The notes: generated from the letters alone by a model not told the origin. A stretch of 64,000 bases of DNA from Candidatus Thorarchaeota archaeon (GCA_008080745.1 SHMX01000001.1:244617-308616); one strand, 5' to 3'; counted from the first letter of the stretch, positions 16,752 to 25,638 are shown. A program made the numbers and translations.

Positions 16752-17462
16752 TCATTTAGAACCAATGATGAAGGGGTGCCATTCTCGTGATGTATCTGTA
16801 CCGCGCATTCGTTCCATCCGAACACAAAATTTGGAATCTTCACAGTCTGTGTTGAAGCGAAGCACCGCATCAGCAAGATAGGAAAAAGTTGCATAGGTCT
16901 TATCATCATGTACACCTTCTTCAAGGATGAACATAATGCTATGCGAATTTTGTGTTACCCTTCCACTCAACCTTTGCATAGATCGTGGCATTGTCAAGGG
17001 ATTAGAATGAAGTATGAGTGTTGAGAGGCTATCTACAACAATTCTTGCACATACCAACCCCTCTAGGGCATCAAAAAGAATGATTCCTAACTCACTAATA
17101 TCATCAATCTTTGATAGAGAATATGATGCACCCGTCATAGGGGCACCCATCCGTTCAGAATAACCATCTATGAAGATAAATTGACTACTAAGTTCGTATT
17201 CTTCAACAGACCATCCATGTCGACTCATATCATTCCTTATGACCCTAGGAGATACATCAGTTGTAACAAAAATTGCGGGAAACCCAAGTTTTAGTCCTTC
17301 AGCAAGAAACGCCTCTGCATAAGTTGTTTTCCCAGATCCAAGAGGCCCAAGCAGCATGTATGAAACTTGAGTAAGCTGTCCAAACTTAACGAGATCGCTA
17401 ATCATAGGGCTAGCTATCGGGTTACTGCTAGTGGACATTGATTGTGTTGCTTCTTTCTCCAC
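16752..17462 (-). CDS. KaiC/GvpD-like RecA-fold ATPase (divergent)
   Basis: 236 residues with one RecA-type domain. Walker A is GPLGSGKTTYAEAF, a KaiC-like strand-helix follows (FPAIFVTTDVSPRVIRNDMS) and Walker B is RIVVDSLSTLIL. It lacks the usual KaiC opening (GIPGLDELIGGG) and has D where KaiC has the catalytic Glu pair after the second strand (TTDVS versus TLEES in its neighbour), so hydrolysis may be altered. It lies 21 bases after a more typical KaiC-like gene and is probably its heteromeric partner. The starting GTG is preferred; a shorter start at Met8 is possible. Confidence 0.75.
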   Translation of the reverse strand: MEKEATQSMSTSSNPIASPMISDLVKFGQLTQVSYMLLGPLGSGKTTYAEAFLAEGLKLGFPAIFVTTDVSPRVIRNDMSRHGWSVEEYELSSQFIFIDGYSERMGAPMTGASYSLSKIDDISELGIILFDALEGLVCARIVVDSLSTLILHSNPLTMPRSMQRLSGRVTQNSHSIMFILEEGVHDDKTYATFSYLADAVLRFNTDCEDSKFCVRMERMRGTDTSREWHPFIIGSK

Positions 17463-17483
17463 ATTTGGAACCTCATTATGATA

Positions 17484-18233
17484 TTATACACCCGGACTTA
17501 TTTCACCTGGCCATACTCTTATACCTTCGTCAGTGATTCTCATAGAATGAATCCGTGAACTATGTTTCGAACCCCGCAGTTTGAGAACCTCTACTGAACG
17601 TGATCGAGTAGTTTCACTAATTTTTTCGTTATAGAGTACTATCACACCGGAGGCCAGGAATGCCTCGATATCAAAAACCCCAAGACCATCATTTTGAGCT
17701 GGAATCTCACTTGTAAGAAGGAGAGTACAACCAGAACGAGTAATATTTGCGGTCAACTTGAAAAATTCTTCACGGAGGATATCTCGGCTTTTGAATTTAT
17801 ACGCCATGATAGATAGGGTGTCAATGACAACACGTTTTGCTTTCATTCGCTTAACGTGATTCAGTATGATTGCTTCCAGACCGGATAGATCAAAACTGGG
17901 ATATTCGCCGATACTAACTGGTGTAGCTTCTTTTGATGGAGAAAGGTCCACTATAGCAAGCATTCCTTCTTCCTCCAATTTTCCAAAATCCATTCCAAAA
18001 CGCATCATATTACGCTTAATCTTCTCAGGAGATTCTTCTAGAGTCACCAGAACTCCTGGTTCACTATACTCTATAGCGCCCCGATAAAGGAACTGGTTAG
18101 CAAGAATGCTTTTCCCAGTGCCAGCCTTCCCAGCAATTAGTATAGTATCACCTAGGGGAAATCCTCCCTCAATCAATTCATCAAGACCAGGGATACCTGT
18201 TTTTACTCGCTCTATTGAATAGTCATCAGACAT
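17484..18233 (-). CDS. KaiC-domain RecA-fold ATPase
   Basis: 249 residues forming a single KaiC domain: opening GIPGLDELIEGGFPLGD, Walker A GKAGTGKS, catalytic Glu pair in LVTLEESPEKI, and Walker B RVVIDTLSIMAYK. Single-domain KaiC proteins are widespread in archaea and act as signalling ATPases, often beside receivers, roadblock or GTPase genes. Its ATG overlaps the TAA of the upstream thioredoxin gene (TAATG), indicating translational coupling. Its downstream neighbour is a second, divergent KaiC-like ATPase. Confidence 0.85.
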   Translation of the reverse strand: MSDDYSIERVKTGIPGLDELIEGGFPLGDTILIAGKAGTGKSILANQFLYRGAIEYSEPGVLVTLEESPEKIKRNMMRFGMDFGKLEEEGMLAIVDLSPSKEATPVSIGEYPSFDLSGLEAIILNHVKRMKAKRVVIDTLSIMAYKFKSRDILREEFFKLTANITRSGCTLLLTSEIPAQNDGLGVFDIEAFLASGVIVLYNEKISETTRSRSVEVLKLRGSKHSSRIHSMRITDEGIRVWPGEISPGV

Positions 18234-18550
18234 TATTTTGCACCTCGTCGCTGTCTAGCTTTTGCTCCCAGTATCATTTTGAAAATCATCCCAGGCTCGG
18301 GAATACCTGTGACCGATACGCCGCCGATCATAATGGTCGGAAGAGCAAAGACCCCATATTCCTCTCCTTTTTCAGGATTCTTACTTACATTTATTGTTTC
18401 TAGACGAAATGTATTCTCTTCGAAATCACCTATCGTTTCAAGCAGAACTTCTTCTGCTCGAGGACAAAATGCACATGTATCGGACTTGAAGAAGACAATC
18501 TCGATTCTGGTGTCTTCATCATTTGCTTCTATGCTATCGTTGTTCGACAC
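18233..18550 (-). CDS. Thioredoxin-like protein with CAFC active site
   Basis: About 105 residues from GTG 18550, chosen because AGGAGTG lies six bases upstream; a longer frame to 18604 has no such support. The thioredoxin fold shows strand IEIVFFKSD, active site TCAFCPRAEE (CxxC), then a cis-Pro in FALPTIMIGG. It differs from the CPYC/CGPC types and resembles archaeal glutaredoxin-like thioredoxins. It is coupled to the KaiC-like gene by a one-base overlap, so it may set the redox state of a component of this cluster. Confidence 0.82.
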   Translation of the reverse strand: MSNNDSIEANDEDTRIEIVFFKSDTCAFCPRAEEVLLETIGDFEENTFRLETINVSKNPEKGEEYGVFALPTIMIGGVSVTGIPEPGMIFKMILGAKARQRRGAK

Positions 18551-18640
18551 AATATGCACTCCTAGAATAGGATAACTTCGAACATCACTCGTGATAGAAA
18601 TCACTTGAATCTTTTGACGGGGTTGAATATCAACTGTTAC

Positions 18641-19024
18641 TTACCGATATCCCAGTATTCTACGTATTCTGGTTCCTGCCTTCCCAATAGGTCGTGCATG
18701 ATATCTCACATTTCGGGGCATTATAGCAGCCAAGATAAGAGGTTGATATCCTTTTGCGGACACTTTTTTGAATACTGCTTTCCCCATAGAACAGCGCACC
18801 GCAATGTCTTTTAAATCGCCTAGATTCAACTCATTTCTCATTCGCTCTACAGAATCAGCTACATAACCAGACATTGCTGCTACAACTTCACGATTCGTTG
18901 TGGGAGATGCAGCTGATGCCAGCAGAAGCCCATCATCCCGAGCCAATATCGAGGCAATAAAGCCTCCCTCTTTATTCATTTTCTCTAATACTTCTGCCAA
19001 GGCACGGTAGTCTGGTCTTTCCAT
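18641..19024 (-). CDS. Roadblock/LC7-domain protein
   Basis: 127 residues from ATG 19024, preceded by TAGGGG at good spacing. The domain order is helix (ALAEVLEKMNKEGG), strand-turn-strand (FIASILARDDGLLLASA), a long helix (VAAMSGYVADSVERMRNEL), then strands DIAVRCSMGKAVFKK and PLILAAIM, the longin/roadblock fold. Roadblock proteins bind Ras-like GTPases and are GAP-like or scaffold subunits (MglB in bacteria, Ragulator and dynein light chain in eukaryotes). It is head-to-head with a Rab-like GTPase gene 169 bases away, which makes an MglA-MglB-like pair plausible. Confidence 0.82.
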   Translation of the reverse strand: MERPDYRALAEVLEKMNKEGGFIASILARDDGLLLASAASPTTNREVVAAMSGYVADSVERMRNELNLGDLKDIAVRCSMGKAVFKKVSAKGYQPLILAAIMPRNVRYHARPIGKAGTRIRRILGYR

Positions 19025-19193
19025 GTTATTACCCCTAGACTTCTGGTCACATTCTCGATTGCGCAATTCCTTATTAAATCATAGCGTTCCTAATTTGTAT
19101 AGACAAGAGATAAAAAAGAGAACATGAAAGCATATTTACAGTATTGTTTTAAGTATCAATATCTATCATGGGACAATACGAGGGAACAGGAAC

Positions 19194-19745
19194 ATGTCAG
19201 CCGAATATCGCTTTAAGATTGTGATGCTGGGAGATGGTGCTGTCGGTAAAACAGCACTAACCACACGGTTCACACAAGATCATTTCGAAACTGACTATAA
19301 GCGAACTATAGGCAGTGATTTTGCTGTTAAACGATTAGAGGTGGAGGAAAGGAACGCCAATGTCACCTTGCAGGTTTGGGATCTTGCGGGACAGAAGAGA
19401 TTCGAGATTGTTCGGCAGTCCTTCTATCGTGGTGCAAGAGGTGGACTATTGGTCTATGACGTCACCAGAAGACGTACTTTCATGAATCTTGAAACATGGA
19501 AAAAAGAGGCATACGAGAATGTTGGTAAAGAAATTCCTTTGGTCATCGTAGCTAACAAGGTAGACCTTGAAGATAGTAGAGTGGTTACGACGGAGGAAGG
19601 TAAAACATATGCGGAAGGCCAAGGTTTTCTCTATGCAGAGTCAAGTGCGCTAACAGGCAAGAATGTCGAAGAGGCATACAAAAAACTATGTATGGCGATG
19701 ATTGATACCTCAAAGGAACAAAAAGACTCGAAAACAATGATATAG
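19194..19745 (+). CDS. Rab/Ras-like small GTPase
   Basis: 183 residues with all five G boxes: GDGAVGKT (G1), the switch-I Thr in YKRTIGSDF (G2), WDLAGQ (G3, catalytic Gln present), NKVD (G4) and SSA (G5). WDLAGQKRFEIVRQSFYRGA is close to the eukaryotic Rab switch II pattern. There is no C-terminal Cys, so no prenylation; membrane attachment would need a partner. Expanded small-GTPase families are a known trait of Asgard archaea. It is divergent from the roadblock gene and convergent with the WD40 gene. Confidence 0.93.
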   Translation: MSAEYRFKIVMLGDGAVGKTALTTRFTQDHFETDYKRTIGSDFAVKRLEVEERNANVTLQVWDLAGQKRFEIVRQSFYRGARGGLLVYDVTRRRTFMNLETWKKEAYENVGKEIPLVIVANKVDLEDSRVVTTEEGKTYAEGQGFLYAESSALTGKNVEEAYKKLCMAMIDTSKEQKDSKTMI

Positions 19746-19751
19746 ATTCAT

Positions 19752-20879
19752 CTATACTTTCCGAGGTCTTCCCTTCAGTAAACCAAGAGCATTCTTACAT
19801 TGCCACATGATATAGAATACCCGTTTGTCACGAAGAGTTCGCTCATCATATCTATCTCGCAATTCGTGAAACTTCTGAACATGTGCCTCACGTTTTGCTC
19901 CTTCGGAATCAGATTCTATCTCCTCAAGAAGGTCTTGGAAAGGTCTGAGAAACGCTTCTAGTTCTTTTACTTCCCACCGAATAAGTGCACCAGCACCATC
20001 TGAGCTGATAAACTGTTTGCTATCAGGATACCATATTAGTTCATCAACCTCACCTATGAGAGATGCTTCGCCTTCTACAGTACCACTTTCAAGGCTCCAA
20101 ACATAGACATCTTTATCATTTGAGCCCGATGCAAGGTATTTTAGGTCAGAGCTGAAAGATACCGCTCGAACCTCATCTGTATGCCCCAATAGAGTCTTTT
20201 CTTCTTCTAGCTTGTCCTTTGTTGCATCCCAGACAATGATGCTCAAATCCGAAGAACCCGATGCTGCCTTTGAGCCATCTCGGGAGAATCTGATTGTCTT
20301 TACTGCAGTACGATGATATTGAATCATCTCGATTGGTTTCTCGGAATTTGGATTCCAGATTCCAATCTTTGCATCAACTCCACCAGAGATGATACGATTA
20401 CCAGTAGGATCCCAATCACATGTCACAACATAGAGGTCGTGACCTTTGAGGGTTCTAATCCGGGCTTGTTCATCTACATCCCAAATACCAAGAGTAGTAT
20501 CTCCACTACCGGAAACGAGACGATCTCCATCTGGAGAGAAGGAGAGGGCTAGAATAGGATAGGAATGTCCCTCTAACGTGGCAATACAATCACCCGTCCG
20601 GATATCCCAGAATTTTATGACCCGTTCAACACTTCCTGATGCCACAATATCTCCACGAGGGGAAAATGCAAGTGAAGTACACAGTGCATCGTCTTGGAAT
20701 CGTTGAATTTCCTCTCCCTCCTGAGAATCCAATAGACGAATGGTCTTGTCCTGCAGACCTATAGCAATGAGCCGTCCAACTTGATTCATTGTGCATCTTC
20801 GAGTAATTTCTGACCCGTGTTCAGCACGTGTTTTCAAAGAGGTGGGTTGGAGAAATAGAGAGAGTTCCTTTGATTCCAT
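19752..20879 (-). CDS. WD40 beta-propeller protein with helical tail
   Basis: 375 residues. About seven WD40 blades are visible in the first ~300 residues; typical examples are LEGHSYPILALSFSPDGDRL then WDVDEQARI, and LLGHTDEVRAVSFSSDLKYL then VYVWSLESG, each with the G-H and W-D signatures. The last ~70 residues are charged and helical (EEIESDSEGAKREAHVQKFH), ending basic. No signal peptide, so it is cytoplasmic. Propellers of this kind are binding platforms. Between two small GTPase genes and near an alpha-solenoid gene, it has the parts list of a simple coat or GTPase effector, though on separate polypeptides. Confidence 0.88.
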   Translation of the reverse strand: MESKELSLFLQPTSLKTRAEHGSEITRRCTMNQVGRLIAIGLQDKTIRLLDSQEGEEIQRFQDDALCTSLAFSPRGDIVASGSVERVIKFWDIRTGDCIATLEGHSYPILALSFSPDGDRLVSGSGDTTLGIWDVDEQARIRTLKGHDLYVVTCDWDPTGNRIISGGVDAKIGIWNPNSEKPIEMIQYHRTAVKTIRFSRDGSKAASGSSDLSIIVWDATKDKLEEEKTLLGHTDEVRAVSFSSDLKYLASGSNDKDVYVWSLESGTVEGEASLIGEVDELIWYPDSKQFISSDGAGALIRWEVKELEAFLRPFQDLLEEIESDSEGAKREAHVQKFHELRDRYDERTLRDKRVFYIMWQCKNALGLLKGRPRKV

Positions 20880-20998
20880 TTAGTTCACCATCTGGATTGA
20901 GTGGCTCTACAACAGCCCATCAAAGATTTGATGCTAAAAAGATTGTGAATAGAGAAATAGCATAGTAAATTAGCACAAACATTATTTGAACTGACTAA

Positions 20999-22261
20999 AT
21001 GGAAACAGCTAGGGGAGCAAATATTGTGTCTCGTGAACCCGAACGGCTACCATCCGTAACAGATGTTACTCGTACTGTCAAAAAACTAGGAAAGAGCTTA
21101 GCAAAGATATTCAAAGGCTCATCCGAAAAGTTAGAGAATGATTTGAGGCTACTACAATCAATACAAGCATGTAAAGACGCTTCATTGACAGGAAATGAGG
21201 ATAAACGACTTCTTGCTGTATGTCGTTTATGCGAGTTTGGAGAGAATGCACAAGAATCACTCGAGTTGACCCTATTAGATGATAGTGAAGTCATTCGGGC
21301 AGCTTCAGTAGGAATGCTCATGTTTCTACACAATACAGAGTGTCTAGAAATCATCAAGAAACACAAAGGAGATTCCAGTCCCAAAGTAAAGGCAGTCGCC
21401 AATTATGCCTTCGAGTGGCTTAAGACACAATTAGATGCCGTTCCAGAACCAATGCCAAGCAAAGTAAAGGTTTTGGGAACAAGTGACCCAAACAAATCAG
21501 ATGCTGTGGAAGTCCCACTAAAATCTAGTGACGATGTTCCAGTTAAAACCGACTACACTGATATGAATGGTGCAATTGAATTTTCCGTCATCGTAATAAA
21601 TGGCATGTCTGAAGAAATTCGCGATATCGAGGTGCAAATTTTAGCATACCCAGGAGATAGTCTGAATCTTACTTCTCGCTCTAAGGAGATTATTGAACGA
21701 ATCGGCCCTGGAGGTAGTGAAGAAGTTGTCTTTAAACTTGAAAAGACATCAGAAGCTATCGAGGGGGAATTCATTAGCTCCGTAACATTTGTTGACCAAA
21801 GTGGCGAAAGAATTGCAGCGAAGACCGGTAACCGTTTGATAAGATCATTTTATGCACAGATAGAACCCCTAGAGAGCAGCTCAGAAGACTATCACGATCT
21901 AAAAAGTAAGATGAAGCATTGGAGCAGGGAACATGTGGTCCCAGAAGACCCTGAAACCCTCTTCGACCAAGTCAAGGCGCTAATGAAAAACAAGAATCTA
22001 TTCATTTTGAATTCAGAGATTTCAAAAAGAGACTCTATGTACATGGGCGTCATAACTGGTATGGGCAAGGGGAAATATGTTGATGCTAGAATTGCTGTAA
22101 CATTAACAGTTCTTGGAAGGTCCAATGAAAATCTATCGAAAATGAGGATTGATGTTATATCTGAAGAGAGTACATTTGTAAATACTGCTGCTAGTGAGAT
22201 ATATACTTCAATCCAAGATGTAGTTGGTGGAGATATCCTGCTAGAAACGGATAAACTCTAA
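20999..22261 (+). CDS. HEAT-like helices plus adaptin-appendage-like beta sandwich and platform
   Basis: 420 residues in three parts. Residues ~15-145 are helical and HEAT-like (RLLAVCRLCEFGENAQESLE, LDDSEVIRAASVGMLMFLHN). A charged linker follows to ~180. Residues ~185-280 form an Ig-like sandwich (AIEFSVIVINGMSEEIRDIE, GSEEVVFKLEKTSEAIEGEF). Residues ~285-420 form an alpha/beta platform, starting DYHDLKSKMKHWSREH and ending LSKMRIDVISEEST plus a last helix. This order matches the ear of AP-2 alpha and gamma-COP, where an Ig sandwich precedes a platform. The likeness is by eye and needs structure comparison. Its stop overlaps that of the convergent GTPase gene by four bases. Confidence 0.65.
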   Translation: METARGANIVSREPERLPSVTDVTRTVKKLGKSLAKIFKGSSEKLENDLRLLQSIQACKDASLTGNEDKRLLAVCRLCEFGENAQESLELTLLDDSEVIRAASVGMLMFLHNTECLEIIKKHKGDSSPKVKAVANYAFEWLKTQLDAVPEPMPSKVKVLGTSDPNKSDAVEVPLKSSDDVPVKTDYTDMNGAIEFSVIVINGMSEEIRDIEVQILAYPGDSLNLTSRSKEIIERIGPGGSEEVVFKLEKTSEAIEGEFISSVTFVDQSGERIAAKTGNRLIRSFYAQIEPLESSSEDYHDLKSKMKHWSREHVVPEDPETLFDQVKALMKNKNLFILNSEISKRDSMYMGVITGMGKGKYVDARIAVTLTVLGRSNENLSKMRIDVISEESTFVNTAASEIYTSIQDVVGGDILLETDKL

Positions 22262-22824
22262 ACCATTCCACCAGCTTCTAAAATTTTGATTGCTAGTTCT
22301 AAGAAAGCAGCCTCAACATTTGTACCAGTTTTAGCTGAGGTCTCAAGAAATGAGGCATGAACACCTGAAGCAGTAATTTTATCAGCAAATGCCTGACCTT
22401 CCTCAGTAGTTACAATAGTCTGCCTCATCGCTTCGTTATCTTTGAATTGTTCACGAAGGTCTATTTTATTTCCGATAACAACCACAGGTACCTTTCTACC
22501 AGTATTGCCCCAACACTCCTCCAACCAGTTCTCAAGGTTCTCAAATGAGGATCTCTCAACCGTGGAATAAACTGCTAGAGCGCCCTGAGCACCCATATAG
22601 AAACTTGATCGCACATTCTTGAAATGTTCCTGTCCAGCAAGGTCCCATATTTGTATACTTACATCATGCCCACCAGCTAGTTTGAGCTTTTTCACAGCAA
22701 AGTCAGCTCCAATTGTGATGTGATATGATGCTCTAAATCCTTCTCCCATGTATGTTCGTCTTAGGCTAGTTTTTCCAACTGAGCCATCGCCCATAAGAAC
22801 CACTTTGAATAATGCTGTGACCAT
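22258..22824 (-). CDS. Rab/Ras-like small GTPase (second copy)
   Basis: 188 residues with G1 GDGSVGKT, switch-I Thr in YHITIGADF, G3 WDLAGQEHF (catalytic Gln present), G4 NKID and G5 TSAK. It differs from the 19194 GTPase by an insertion around LREQFKDNEAMRQTIVTTEE and by its last helix, so the two are paralogues, not a recent copy. There is no C-terminal Cys for lipidation. It is convergent with the appendage-like gene, with a four-base overlap, supporting a shared function. The 265 bases to the next gene hold no further ORF that I can support. Confidence 0.93.
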   Translation of the reverse strand: MVTALFKVVLMGDGSVGKTSLRRTYMGEGFRASYHITIGADFAVKKLKLAGGHDVSIQIWDLAGQEHFKNVRSSFYMGAQGALAVYSTVERSSFENLENWLEECWGNTGRKVPVVVIGNKIDLREQFKDNEAMRQTIVTTEEGQAFADKITASGVHASFLETSAKTGTNVEAAFLELAIKILEAGGMV

Positions 22825-23089
22825 GTGTATACAACCACCTGGTGATGTCGCTGATGTGCGAGCGTTATGTTACATTTCGGCTATTTTAAGCTATGCCGAC
22901 TATACGAATCTGATTGGAATAATACCAGATAAAGAAACTCAGTGTAGACTATTAATCATACTTTCGGTTATCAGTCCCCCTTGAGAATGTTCACTAAAAT
23001 GAACAAAAATACATGAAAAATATCAGTAAAGCTCGTGAGATTATAGAATTACAGACCAACCGCGCCACTAGCAGATAAGGTGTCATAAT

Positions 23090-23365
23090 ATGGGAAGGAC
23101 GGTAAGAACATTTCGAGATGCGGTTGATTACGAAGAGAAAAAGTGGATGGGATTTAGACGTACTCTAGGGAAGAAACACCGTAACAATGTTGACACAATC
23201 TTTGATAGTGCTAGAAAAATGGCTGATGCTGGCACCATGATTGTAACACCACGAACAATGGAAGTGATACTATTCTCAGCAATATTGGAGATTCTTGAAC
23301 GATTTGAGATAATCGAGGAGAAAATTGAGAGTCTGGAAGGTCGTATCAAGGAGCGGACTGAATGA
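23090..23365 (+). CDS. Small uncharacterised protein coupled to DNA polymerase B
   Basis: 91 residues: a basic N-terminal half (YEEKKWMGFRRTLGKKHRNN) and a C-terminal helix ending in a short coiled coil (ILEILERFEIIEEKIESLEG). Its TGA stop overlaps the ATG of the polymerase gene (ATGA), so the two are translated together. It is likely a subunit or regulator of that polymerase. No known family recognised. Confidence 0.7.
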   Translation: MGRTVRTFRDAVDYEEKKWMGFRRTLGKKHRNNVDTIFDSARKMADAGTMIVTPRTMEVILFSAILEILERFEIIEEKIESLEGRIKERTE

Positions 23366-25635
23366 AAGATAAAGGATGGCTACTTGATGCTACTATTGAC
23401 TATGAGAATCGGGAACTGATACTCTGGATAAAAAAAGATGGAAGAACCAAAGGATATTCGTATAACAAATTCTACCCCTCCATCTTTATTCATAAAGAGT
23501 TGGACCGCGATACAGGATGGACATGGAATCGCTTTATCCAATCGGTGAAAGAACATCCAAAGATAGTTAATGTGGAAAGAGAAAAGAAGTATGTGAGCAT
23601 ATATGACAGGGAGAAAAGTCCAGTAATCAGAATATATACCACTGTAGATTCGCAAAGAGAAGTGGCCCGAGACCTTGAGGACAGATTACATACCCCAGTA
23701 TATCATGCGGATATCAGCCCGATTCAACAATTCTTTATCGAGAACGAAATGTTCCCATTTGGTAGAATAGAATTTGAACGGATTGGAAACAAGATTACAT
23801 CCATCACATCGCTAGACGACAGAGAAGCGATAGAATATGAATTGCCAGATTTGGAAGAAATAGGAATTGAGGTCCTAATTCAGACAGAGGCGTTTTTTCC
23901 CCAAGATAGTGATCCGATACATAATATTGTATTATTCCATAAAGGGAGGAAAATTCGTATCAGAGAAGAAAACGAGGAGAAAACTCTTTGTAAACTGCAA
24001 GAATACATTGATAGTATAGATCCGGATGTCATTGTAACTCAAGGTGGTGACAATCAACTATTTCGATACTTGTTTCTCAGAGCAAAAAAATATGATATCG
24101 AGTTATCCTTTTCTAGAGATCGAACACGATTGACAGTGCAAGAGGGGAGTCCCGGTTCATATTGGCAGTATAATCAGATAGTATTTCGCTCTGGAAACCA
24201 AGTGACATTTAGAGGGCGGATTCATATTGATAATAGTGGTAGTCCCTATTATTCACCCTCAGGAATAGAGGGAGTTATTGAGGGTTGCCGTCTCGCATTC
24301 GCACCACCACAGAGAGTTTCAAGAATGACGATTGGTGCGGTTAACGCTGCGGTACAATTCTATAATGCATACAAAATGGACATTCTAATTCCACCTATTA
24401 AAAAAAACCCAGAATATCTCAAATCAGCAAGCGAGATTGCCAATATTGACAGGGGTGGCCTCATATTCCAACCACGTCCAGATATTTACGAAAATGTGGT
24501 GGAATGTGATTTTGCATCGATGTATCCAACACTCATGGTCACCCGCAATATCAGTCCTGAAACCATTTGTATACGTACTGATTGTCCCTATGACTATCGC
24601 CATTGTATCGACGTTCCAGAATTGCAATTCAGGATATGTGGGCGTAAACGAGGCTTGGTTGCAGAATCACTGGAACTTATTATTAGGAAAAGGGATGGAT
24701 TCAAGAAACTCATTTCGGATGGTCAAATGGCTTCTAAATACAAGAAGATGCAAAATACTCTGAAAGGGATTCTCGTATCATGTTTCGGATATTTGGGATT
24801 CAGAAATGCCAGATTTGGAAGAGTTGAGGCACATACTGCAGTCACCGCCTTCGCACGAGAGGTGTTACTGAAAACCCGCGAGATTGCAGAAGAGATGAAT
24901 CTAGAAATAGTACATGGTATCGTGGACTCGATATGGATACGAGGGAAGGATATCAGTCACGACCATATCCAAGAATTCTGTAATCGGGTTTCAGAGAGAG
25001 TTGATATCAAGATGTCAATGAAGGGTGTTTATCAATGGCTTGTCATCCCATCATCCCGCACACATCCGGCAATCGCCCCCCTGAATCGATATTATGGTGT
25101 CTTCATCAATGGGAGCATAAAGACCAGAGGAATCGAAACCCGTCGTCGCGATACCTGCCTCTATGTAGGAGACTGTCAAAAAGAGATGATTAGGACACTA
25201 GCTCGAGGAAAATCCAAGCAAGAATTCATACGGAGAATTATCAAAGCGTACCAAGTCTGTCAACAGTACATTGAACGACTACAAGCTGGGGATGTGGACA
25301 TTCGAGACCTAGTACTTCATTCTAGACTGACACGAGACCCAGATCAGTATCGAGCTACATCTCGTTCTGCATTGGTTGCAAAACAGCTTGTGAAGATTGG
25401 CCGCGATATACATGCAGGACAAAAGGTACGATATCTTATGACTGAGGCGGATTCAGAGACCCCAATAAGAAGAGTATGTGCACTAGAATTAGTCAAGGAG
25501 AGCACCCGCTACGATGTTGAGGCATATTCAAGACTCTGTATTAGAGCATTTGAAAATCTTATCCCAGCACAGTATCTTGACAAGAAGTGCTATGACCAAG
25601 ACTATGAAGAGATGCTTCTGACAGATTTTTGCTAG
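23362..25635 (+). CDS. Family B DNA polymerase with altered motif C and degenerate exonuclease
   Basis: 757 residues. Motif A is DFASMYPTLM (Asp383). Motif B is the helix KYKKMQNTLKGILVSCFGYL. Motif C reads HGIVDSIWI where active family-B enzymes have YxDTDS: the second Asp (Asp522) is kept, but the first Asp is Ile520. The exonuclease region lacks the DxE of Exo I (GIEVLIQTEAF) and has TQGGDNQLFRYL in place of the Exo II N-x3-F-D motif, so proofreading is probably lost. It resembles the atypical archaeal PolB2-like group, whose members may be translesion or non-replicative enzymes. Coupled to the 91-residue gene by ATGA. Confidence 0.85.
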   Translation: MKDKGWLLDATIDYENRELILWIKKDGRTKGYSYNKFYPSIFIHKELDRDTGWTWNRFIQSVKEHPKIVNVEREKKYVSIYDREKSPVIRIYTTVDSQREVARDLEDRLHTPVYHADISPIQQFFIENEMFPFGRIEFERIGNKITSITSLDDREAIEYELPDLEEIGIEVLIQTEAFFPQDSDPIHNIVLFHKGRKIRIREENEEKTLCKLQEYIDSIDPDVIVTQGGDNQLFRYLFLRAKKYDIELSFSRDRTRLTVQEGSPGSYWQYNQIVFRSGNQVTFRGRIHIDNSGSPYYSPSGIEGVIEGCRLAFAPPQRVSRMTIGAVNAAVQFYNAYKMDILIPPIKKNPEYLKSASEIANIDRGGLIFQPRPDIYENVVECDFASMYPTLMVTRNISPETICIRTDCPYDYRHCIDVPELQFRICGRKRGLVAESLELIIRKRDGFKKLISDGQMASKYKKMQNTLKGILVSCFGYLGFRNARFGRVEAHTAVTAFAREVLLKTREIAEEMNLEIVHGIVDSIWIRGKDISHDHIQEFCNRVSERVDIKMSMKGVYQWLVIPSSRTHPAIAPLNRYYGVFINGSIKTRGIETRRRDTCLYVGDCQKEMIRTLARGKSKQEFIRRIIKAYQVCQQYIERLQAGDVDIRDLVLHSRLTRDPDQYRATSRSALVAKQLVKIGRDIHAGQKVRYLMTEADSETPIRRVCALELVKESTRYDVEAYSRLCIRAFENLIPAQYLDKKCYDQDYEEMLLTDFC

Positions 25636-25638
25636 AGT

